A DNA stretch of 10,513 bases from an uncultured Collinsella sp. GTDB taxonomy: Bacteria > Actinomycetota > Coriobacteriia > Coriobacteriales > Coriobacteriaceae. The stretch lies in contig CAAECW010000067.1 of the NCBI GenBank assembly GCA_900754445.1, positions 1-10,513 on the forward strand, given 5' to 3'. Below the pieces are notes generated by a model, which worked only from the letters and a program-made list of their open reading frames with translations, was not told the DNA's origin and did no database searches. The translations under genes were made by a program, and so were the position numbers. Each line of letters begins with the position of its first letter. Within the stretch, counting starts at the first letter, position 1. Shown one piece after another: positions 5,257 through 10,513 of the stretch.

Positions 5257-6768
5257 ATGGCTACGTTCTTTCCCGGTGAGTCCCACACGTTTTCGGAGTA
5301 TCTGCTGGTCCCTGGTTACTCGTCCTCGCAGTGCATCCCCAACAACGTCTCTCTTAAGACGCCGCTAACCCGCTTTAAGCGCGGTGAGAAGCCGGCAATC
5401 ACCCTGAACATCCCCATGGTTTCCGCCATCATGCAGTCCGTCTCGGGCGTCGACATGGGTGTCGCGCTCGCTACCGAGGGTGGCCTGTCCTTCATTTACG
5501 GTTCCCAGAGCGCCGAGTCCGAGGCCGCTATGGTCAAGGCCGTCAAGGATCACAAGGCCGGCTTTGTTCAGTCCGATTCCACGCTGACCCCCGACATGAC
5601 CATGGAGCAGGTCATCGAGCTCAAGGAGAAGACCGGTCACTCCACCATGCCGGTCACCGACGACGGCACTCCCAAGGGTAAGCTCTTGGGCATCGTCACC
5701 AGCCGTGACTATCGTCCCAGCCGCGATGACCACCAGACGAAGGTCTCCGAGTTTATGACCCCGCGTGAGCAGCTCATCGTGGGTGACAAGAACATCAGCC
5801 TCAAGGTCGCTAACGACGTCATCTGGGACAACAAGCTCAACGCCCTGCCCATCGTCGACGACAACGATCACCTCATGGGCATCGTCTTCCGCAAGGACTA
5901 CGACAGCCACAAGACCAACCCCAACGAGCTGCTCGACGGCGACAAGCGTTACATGGTCGGTGCCGGTATCAACACCCGCGACTATGCCGAGCGCGTGCCG
6001 CTGCTCATCGAGGCTGGCGCCGATGTCCTGTGCATCGATTCCTCCGAGGGCTTCAGCGAGTGGCAGAAGCGCACCATCGAGTGGATTCGCGCCAACTACG
6101 GCGAGGACGTCAAGGTCGGTGCCGGTAACGTCGTCGACGCCGAGGGCTTCCGCTTCCTAGCAGACTGCGGCGCCGACTTCATCAAGGTCGGTATCGGCGG
6201 CGGTTCCATCTGCATCACCCGTGAGACCAAGGGTATCGGCCGCGGCCAGGCCACCGCGCTGATCGACGTCTGCCGCGCTCGCGACGAGTACTACGAGGAG
6301 ACCGGCGTCTACGTGCCCGTGTGCTCCGACGGCGGTATCGTCTACGACTACCACATGACGCTCGCCCTTGCCATGGGTGCAGACTTTATGATGTTGGGCC
6401 GCTACTTCGCCCGCTTTGACGAGAGCCCGACCGAGCGCGTCAACGTGAACGGTCAGTACATGAAGGAGTACTGGGGCGAGGGTTCTGCGCGTGCCCGCAA
6501 CTGGCAGCGCTACGACCTGGGCGGTGCCGCGAAGCTCAGCTTCGTCGAGGGCGTCGACTCCTACGTTCCCTACGCCGGTTCCCTCAAGGACGGCGTGGGC
6601 GGCACGCTCTACAAGGTCAAGTCCACGATGTGCAACTGCGGCGCCCTCTCGATCCCCGAGCTCCAGGAAAAGGCACGCCTGACGCTGGTCAGCTCGACCT
6701 CGATCGTCGAAGGCGGCGCCCACGACGTTGTCGTGAAAGACTCCCAGCAGAGCGTTTCCTATCGATAA
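5257..6768 (+). CDS. guaB: IMP dehydrogenase (Tritrichomonas foetus-like type)
   Basis: This 503-residue cytosolic enzyme oxidises IMP to XMP with NAD+, the committed step to guanine nucleotides. The catalytic barrel is split by a CBS-domain pair at about 112-215. Visible residues are the NAD-site CIDSSEGFSEW (Asp261), the catalytic loop GIGGGSICITRE (312-323) with nucleophile Cys319, VCSDGGI, AMGADFMMLGR, and the mobile-flap pair Arg418-Tyr419 in NWQRYDLGG. Lys310 and Glu431 are also present. The numbering matches my recollection of the Tritrichomonas foetus enzyme (503 aa; Cys319, Arg418, Tyr419), and the wording is closer to it than to the GIGPGSICTTR form of E. coli or Bacillus. Full length, with no sign of damage. 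AAGGAG (5247-5252), 4 nt before the ATG, fixes the start. A hairpin terminator follows, so it is probably monocistronic. Codons are strongly biased, as for a highly expressed gene. Confidence 0.96.
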   Translation: MATFFPGESHTFSEYLLVPGYSSSQCIPNNVSLKTPLTRFKRGEKPAITLNIPMVSAIMQSVSGVDMGVALATEGGLSFIYGSQSAESEAAMVKAVKDHKAGFVQSDSTLTPDMTMEQVIELKEKTGHSTMPVTDDGTPKGKLLGIVTSRDYRPSRDDHQTKVSEFMTPREQLIVGDKNISLKVANDVIWDNKLNALPIVDDNDHLMGIVFRKDYDSHKTNPNELLDGDKRYMVGAGINTRDYAERVPLLIEAGADVLCIDSSEGFSEWQKRTIEWIRANYGEDVKVGAGNVVDAEGFRFLADCGADFIKVGIGGGSICITRETKGIGRGQATALIDVCRARDEYYEETGVYVPVCSDGGIVYDYHMTLALAMGADFMMLGRYFARFDESPTERVNVNGQYMKEYWGEGSARARNWQRYDLGGAAKLSFVEGVDSYVPYAGSLKDGVGGTLYKVKSTMCNCGALSIPELQEKARLTLVSSTSIVEGGAHDVVVKDSQQSVSYR

Positions 6769-6817
6769 GGTAAGAGCTGCATATCAAAGGTTGAGCATCA
6801 ACCACGTTATTTAGATA

Positions 6818-6860
6818 AAGCGAGATGCCTGCAAGTCGCAGACATCTCGCTTGTCGTATT
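6818..6860 (+). terminator. Probable terminator after guaB
   Basis: AAGCGAGATG (6818-6827) pairs with CATCTCGCTT (6843-6852). After one C/A mismatch the stem continues with CTGC/GCAG around the loop AAGTC. The following TTGTCGTATTT is only moderately T-rich, so efficiency may be partial. A smaller hairpin, GGTTGA-GCA-TCAACC (6789-6803), lies between the guaB stop and this stem. Confidence 0.7.
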
Positions 6861-6869
6861 TGCTATCAT
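6861..6869 (+). promoter_or_regulatory. Candidate extended -10 promoter for leuS
   Basis: TGCTATCAT (6861-6869) matches an extended -10 (TGn followed by a TATAAT-like box). The best -35 nearby, CAGACA (6839-6844), lies inside the guaB terminator at a long 19-nt spacing, so recognition would lean on the TGn. Transcription would begin near 6876, at the foot of the long leader hairpin. Confidence 0.4.
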
Positions 6870-6877
6870 CAGTCAAG

Positions 6878-7018
6878 TTAACCTTAGGGTCGGTCGGCTT
6901 GGCTTTGTTCGTTACAAGTTCCGCACGCAAAGAAGAGCACTTAATGTGCTCTTCGTCTTGCGCAGGACTGTCCGCAGTAGCGAATAAAGCTAAGCCGACC
7001 GACCCCAGCTAAGATTAA
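6878..7018 (+). promoter_or_regulatory. leuS 5' leader: one long hairpin ending at the ribosome site
   Basis: Positions 6887-6911 pair with 6981-7005 as 25 consecutive base pairs; two are G-U on the transcript (6901/6991 and 6907/6985). The core arm is GGGTCGGTCGGCTT. The stem extends outward by CTTA/TAAG (6883-6886 with 7010-7013, past a CAGC bulge) and TTAA/TTAA (6878-6881 with 7015-7018). The top is a second hairpin, GAAGAGCAC (6932-6940) with GTGCTCTTC (6946-6954), plus CGCAA/TTGCG below it. The outermost pairs run into the AAAGGAG ribosome site (7017-7023) of leuS. No known riboswitch motif is visible. It may be a regulatory leader RNA or a foldback element inserted upstream of leuS. Confidence 0.7.
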
Positions 7019-7028
7019 AGGAGCTGAT

Positions 7029-9605
7029 ATGTGCGATTGCACAGATCATAAGGACGAGATCCCTGCCTACGACGCGCAGGCCATTGAGTCCAGGTGGATG
7101 AAGGCCTGGGAGGACTCCAACCTCTTTGCCGTCGACACCGACGACAGCAAGCCCAAAAAGTATGTGCTCGAGATGTTCCCGTATCCGTCGGGCGACCTGC
7201 ACATGGGCCACGCGCGCAACTATACCATTGGCGATGCCATGGCCCGTCAGGCCCGCATGCGCGGCTACGACGTGCTGCACCCCATCGGTTTCGATGCCTT
7301 TGGCCTGCCTGCCGAGAATGCTGCCATCAAGCACAACACGCAGGCTGCCGCCTGGACGTATAAGAACATGGACCAGGCCCTCGCCACGATGAAGCGCATG
7401 GGCTTCTCCTACGATCTGGATCGCATGGTCAAGACCTGCAGCCCCGACTACTACCGCTGGGGCCAGTGGATTTTTGAGAAGATGTGGGAAAAGGGCCTGG
7501 TCTACCGCAAGAAGAACCCGGTCAACTGGTGCCCCACCTGCAAGACCGTTCTGGCCAACGAGCAGGTCACCGAGGGCAAGTGCTGGCGTTGCGGCACCGA
7601 GCCCGAGAAGCGCGACCTGGAGCAGTGGTACTACAAGATTACCGAGTACTCCCAGGAGCTGCTCGACGATCTGGAGAAGCTCCCCGGCTGGCCCGAGCGC
7701 GTTAAGCAGATGCAGGCCAACTGGATCGGCCGCTCCGAGGGCGCCGAGGTCGACTTTACCCTGTGCGACAAGGATGGCGAGCCCATCGAGGGCGACGAGG
7801 GTAAGATTACCGTCTTCACCACGCGTGCCGACACCCTCTTTGGCGTCTCCTTCTTTGTCCTGGCTCCCGAGTACGCGCGCCTGCACGAGCTCGTCGAGGG
7901 CACGGAGTACGAGGAGGCGGTCACCAAGATCGTCGAGGACTCCAAGCATATTTCTGCCGTCGAGCGTGCCCAGGGCACTCTCGAGAAGCATGGTGCCTTT
8001 ACCGGCCGCTACGTGGTGAACCCCGTCAACGGCGAGAAGGTCCCCGTGTGGGTTGCCGATTATGTCGTTGCCGACTACGGCACCGGCGCCGTCATGGCCG
8101 TTCCCTGCGGCGACCAGCGCGACTTTGAGTTTGCCCGCAAGTACGACCTGCCGATCGTGCCGATCATCCTGGACGATGACGACCGCGCTGCCGTCGAGGC
8201 CAGCGGTGAGACCATCGATACCTTCCATGCCGAGACCGTCGACTGGGACTGCGCCCACGCTGCTGAGGGCACGCTCGTCCAGTCCGGTAAGTACACCGGC
8301 ATGCGCGGCGGCAAGCACTCCGAGGGCGAGGCTGCCATCGTGGCCGACCTCGAGGCTATGGGCTGCGGCCGTCGTAAGGTCGAGTTCCGTCTGCGCGACT
8401 GGCTCATCAGCCGCCAGCGCTATTGGGGCAACCCCATCCCGGCCATCCACTGCGAGCACTGCGGCATCGTGCCCGTGCCCGAGGACCAGCTGCCGGTGAC
8501 GCTTCCCGAGAACCTGGACCTGGGCGCCGGCGAGACCCTTGCCGAGTGCAAGGAGTTCTACGAGACCACCTGCCCGGTCTGCGGTCGTCCGGCCAAACGC
8601 GAGACCGATACCATGGACACCTTCACCTGCTCCAGCTGGTATTACCTTCGCTATACCGATCCGCACAACACCGAGCTGCCCTTCTCCCGCGAGGCCGCCG
8701 ACCGTTGGATGCCCGTCGATAACTACATCGGCGGCATCGAGCACGCCATTCTGCACCTGCTCTACAGCCGCTTCTTTACCAAGGCCCTGCGCGACCTGGG
8801 TCTGCTGAGCGTGGACGAGCCCTTCACCAACCTGCTGTGCCAGGGCATGGTCAAGGACGAGAACGGCGACACCATGTCCAAGTCCAAGGGCAACGTCGTG
8901 CCCCCGAGCTCGGTCATCGAGCCCTATGGCGCCGACACCATGCGTCTGGCGATCCTGTTTATCGCCCCGCCCGAGAAGGACTTCGACTGGGATCCCAAGG
9001 CCGTTGAGGGCGCCAACCGCTTCATCAAGCGCGCCTGGCGTATCGTGTGGCAGCTCGTCCAGTCCGGCGACGCCAACGCGGCCTTCGACAAGTCCGCGCT
9101 CGACGAGGTTGCGATGAAGCTCTATCGCGAGCGTCACCGTACCATCGCTAAGTGCACCGAGGACTTCGACCGCGGCCAGTTCAATACCGCCATCTCGGCC
9201 GTCATGGAGCTCGTCAACGCGGCGAGCGCCTACCTCAACGCTACCGAGGGTACTGACCGCGACAAGGCGCTGTGCTACGGCGTGGCCAAGGATATCGTGA
9301 GCGTCCTTGCCCCTATCTGCCCGTTCTGGGCCGACGAGCTGTGGCATGAGGCTCTCGGCTGCGAGGGCAACGCCTACACCGCCGCCTGGCCCGAGTTCGA
9401 CCTGGCCGAGTCCATCGAGGACACGGTGCAGATTGTCGTCCAGGTGCTCGGTAAGGTCCGCGGCCGCATCGACGTTGCCCGCGATGCCTCCAACGAGGAG
9501 ATGCGGGCTGCCGCCGAGGAGGCCGTTGCCAAGTGGCTCGAGGGCAAGACGGTCGTCAAGGCCATCTGCGTGCCCGGCAAGCTGGTCAACCTGGTGGTTA
9601 AGTAA
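7029..9605 (+). CDS. leuS: Leucyl-tRNA synthetase
   Basis: This 858-residue class Ia synthetase charges tRNA-Leu with leucine in the cytosol; the length is normal for bacterial LeuRS. Domains in order: the Rossmann catalytic core with HMGH (58-61, the HIGH motif); a zinc knuckle Cys168/171/185/188 (CPTC, CWRC); the CP1 editing domain with TTRADT (264-269), GTGAVMAVP and Asp362 in GDQRDFEFA, the residues that hydrolyse mischarged tRNA; a second Cys cluster 475/478 and 515/518 (CEHC, CPVC); TMSKSKG (615-621), the KMSKS loop with Thr in place of the first Lys; then the anticodon-binding helices and the C-terminal domain. AAAGGAG at 7017-7023, 5 nt before the ATG, fixes the start. It sits between its own leader hairpin and a strong terminator, so it is probably transcribed alone. 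Codon bias is strong, as in guaB. Confidence 0.98.
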   Translation: MCDCTDHKDEIPAYDAQAIESRWMKAWEDSNLFAVDTDDSKPKKYVLEMFPYPSGDLHMGHARNYTIGDAMARQARMRGYDVLHPIGFDAFGLPAENAAIKHNTQAAAWTYKNMDQALATMKRMGFSYDLDRMVKTCSPDYYRWGQWIFEKMWEKGLVYRKKNPVNWCPTCKTVLANEQVTEGKCWRCGTEPEKRDLEQWYYKITEYSQELLDDLEKLPGWPERVKQMQANWIGRSEGAEVDFTLCDKDGEPIEGDEGKITVFTTRADTLFGVSFFVLAPEYARLHELVEGTEYEEAVTKIVEDSKHISAVERAQGTLEKHGAFTGRYVVNPVNGEKVPVWVADYVVADYGTGAVMAVPCGDQRDFEFARKYDLPIVPIILDDDDRAAVEASGETIDTFHAETVDWDCAHAAEGTLVQSGKYTGMRGGKHSEGEAAIVADLEAMGCGRRKVEFRLRDWLISRQRYWGNPIPAIHCEHCGIVPVPEDQLPVTLPENLDLGAGETLAECKEFYETTCPVCGRPAKRETDTMDTFTCSSWYYLRYTDPHNTELPFSREAADRWMPVDNYIGGIEHAILHLLYSRFFTKALRDLGLLSVDEPFTNLLCQGMVKDENGDTMSKSKGNVVPPSSVIEPYGADTMRLAILFIAPPEKDFDWDPKAVEGANRFIKRAWRIVWQLVQSGDANAAFDKSALDEVAMKLYRERHRTIAKCTEDFDRGQFNTAISAVMELVNAASAYLNATEGTDRDKALCYGVAKDIVSVLAPICPFWADELWHEALGCEGNAYTAAWPEFDLAESIEDTVQIVVQVLGKVRGRIDVARDASNEEMRAAAEEAVAKWLEGKTVVKAICVPGKLVNLVVK

Positions 9606-9634
9606 ATACCGCGCGCATAGTTGACGCGTTTAAG

Positions 9635-9670
9635 ACGAGGGACGATCCGGGTGGGTCGTCCCTCGTTTTT
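9635..9670 (+). terminator. Rho-independent terminator of leuS
   Basis: ACGAGGGACGA (9635-9645) pairs with TCGTCCCTCGT (9656-9666); three further pairs (one G-U) close the loop GGGT. The run TTTTT at 9666-9670 follows directly, 30 nt after the leuS stop. This is a textbook intrinsic terminator on the + strand. On the - strand the tail is weak, so it probably does not end the lipoprotein transcript. Confidence 0.93.
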
Positions 9671-9709
9671 CGTTGTGTGCCCTGCTTGGCTTATGTTCCA
9701 TGTCACCCG

Positions 9710-10282
9710 CTACGGAATGTGTACCAGGTCCCTTAAGTAGACATTGCCCGTCTGTTCCTCGAACATCCAGATATTGAGGTAGATGTCGTTGAGGTCACTG
9801 TTCACGTCAAAGTCTGGATCGTCGAAGGTGCCTACAAAGGTGAGCATCGCGGTCGTTTCTTCGCCTGCGGCGACGGGCTGGCGCATGCGCACGTCGCGGA
9901 CGACACCGTTGACGTGGGCATAAGCATCGACATCGCCAAACATCATGTCGACATCGGTGTTGTTTGTCACCGCAAAGACCAAGACGGCGTCGCCGTAGCC
10001 ATCCGTGTCCTTGCCCATGCAGGTAACATGGACGTTCTCGTCTGCCTCTAGGTCGATGGGGAACTGTTCTTGAGGGTCGGGATCCAAACCCTGGGGGTCG
10101 ACGATGTCTTCGTCTATTTTGTCGAAACGCTCCGAAGGCGTCGTTTTCTCGATGGCTTTGGTGCTGCCAAGATCCGGCTCACATGGTCTAGTTTTACCAT
10201 CGATGTTGCTGCAGCCCGTCAGAGCGAACGAGCAGGCAGTGACGACAAGCGCGGTTGCGCAGAGGGTGCCTAGGCGTTTCAT
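9710..10282 (-). CDS. Small secreted lipoprotein of unknown function
   Basis: This 190-residue protein has a classical lipoprotein signal: MKRLGTLC start, a hydrophobic core, then the lipobox LTGC with Cys24 as the lipidated residue. After an acidic, proline-containing linker (about 25-80), residues about 85-190 look like a single immunoglobulin-like beta-domain (VLVFAVTNNTDVDMMF, then PVAAGEETTAMLTF). This resembles the DUF4352/DUF5067 style of surface lipoproteins whose strands carry a V-x-N-N-(T/S) pattern; the family is not firmly identified. AAGGAG (10288-10293 on the - strand), 5 nt before the ATG, supports the start. It is transcribed towards leuS and separated from it by the leuS terminator; no partner gene is visible on its own strand. 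No catalytic motif is seen, so it is probably a binding or cell-envelope protein. Confidence 0.8.
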   Translation of the reverse strand: MKRLGTLCATALVVTACSFALTGCSNIDGKTRPCEPDLGSTKAIEKTTPSERFDKIDEDIVDPQGLDPDPQEQFPIDLEADENVHVTCMGKDTDGYGDAVLVFAVTNNTDVDMMFGDVDAYAHVNGVVRDVRMRQPVAAGEETTAMLTFVGTFDDPDFDVNSDLNDIYLNIWMFEEQTGNVYLRDLVHIP

Positions 10283-10460
10283 GGTGACTCCTTGCCGTAG
10301 AGGATTTGGAAGGTTGTGCGGTCAATGCGTGCGGCAGGCTTTCTCGCTACAGTATGCCTCTCAGCTCCAGTCTGACCGGTGTGTGCTCAGGGATGGAATG
10401 CCCAGAGGGCCCGATTCGACCGGTGCGCTGGGACGCATGGCCCGTTTTGAGGCTTGGGAC

Positions 10461-10504
10461 TGCGGACAAAAAGTTGGACCATCAGGTCCGGTTTGGAGTC
10501 CGCA
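10461..10504. repeat. Two-tier imperfect hairpin near the right edge
   Basis: TGCGGAC (10461-10467) pairs with GTCCGCA (10498-10504). Inside, GGACC (10476-10480) pairs with GGTCC (10485-10489) around ATCA. The two stems are separated by a symmetric 8/8-nt internal loop. It lies in the non-coding stretch upstream of the lipoprotein gene. The regular architecture suggests a regulatory or dispersed palindromic element; no coding sequence is supported in 10283-10513. Confidence 0.5.
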
Positions 10505-10513
10505 TGACATACA

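Noticed and set aside
6944..7012. 22-codon leader ORF as a leucine attenuator
   Set aside because: It has one leucine codon only, no ribosome site, and starts inside the apical stem of the hairpin.
6878..7028. T-box riboswitch controlling leuS
   Set aside because: Synthetase leaders are often T-boxes, but the conserved AGGGTGGNACCGCG-type motif and a specifier-loop layout are absent; the leader is one simple long hairpin.
6990..9347. 785-codon open frame antisense to leuS
   Set aside because: It is a shadow of leuS: strong C/G third-position bias removes stop codons on the opposite strand. The translation is low-complexity (G, V, L, A, D rich), with no recognisable domain and no sensible ribosome site.
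10297..10325. Promoter for the lipoprotein gene using TTGACC on the - strand
   Set aside because: The matching -10 position (CTCTAC) is poor, and the start site would fall in or next to the ribosome site.
10374..10443. Direct repeat based on GACCGGTG at 10374 and 10418
   Set aside because: Only 8 bp match exactly, with patchy similarity afterwards; that is too short to call a repeat in GC-rich DNA.

Overview
The window looks like chromosomal DNA of a high-GC actinobacterium, most likely class Coriobacteriia and probably Collinsella. This rests on codon use, on the style of the guaB and leuS proteins, and on the intergenic palindromes. It is recognition from memory, not a database match.

Layout. 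(1) 3-3517, + strand: a tightly packed run of four genes. It starts with the C-terminal end of a membrane protein that resembles the Pel exopolysaccharide transporter PelG. A CotH-type kinase lipoprotein, a VTC (polyphosphate-polymerase fold) protein and a DUF4956 membrane protein follow, with overlaps of 11 and 14 bp and a 3-bp gap, so they are probably translationally coupled. This looks like a cell-surface polymer module. (2) 3518-3724: a perfect 10-bp hairpin without a U-tract, then a 100-bp imperfect palindrome (3562-3661) that resembles a REP/BIME-type element. (3) 3725-4729, +: a divergent Cys/Met-metabolism PLP-fold protein in which arginine appears to replace the catalytic lysine. It converges on, and overlaps by 11 bp, a single-domain ModE/LysR-type winged-helix regulator (4719-5063, -). 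(4) 5064-5256: a divergent intergenic region in which one stretch can be read as a promoter on both strands; two short perfect palindromes lie in the guaB leader. (5) 5257-6768, +: guaB, an IMP dehydrogenase of the type known from Tritrichomonas foetus, followed by a terminator. (6) 6860-7028: a probable extended -10 promoter and a leader that is almost wholly one long hairpin (6878-7018), ending at the Shine-Dalgarno of leuS. (7) 7029-9605, +: leuS, followed by a strong Rho-independent terminator. (8) 9710-10282, -: a small lipoprotein of unknown function. The last 231 bp hold only a two-tier hairpin at 10461-10504.

guaB and leuS are housekeeping genes with strongly biased, mostly C/G-ending codons, as expected of highly expressed genes. 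The pel-like module and the PLP/regulator pair look accessory and use a looser codon set. The items most worth following up are the CotH-VTC-DUF4956 module attached to a PelG-like gene, the leuS leader hairpin, the PLP protein lacking its lysine, and the protist-like IMP dehydrogenase.
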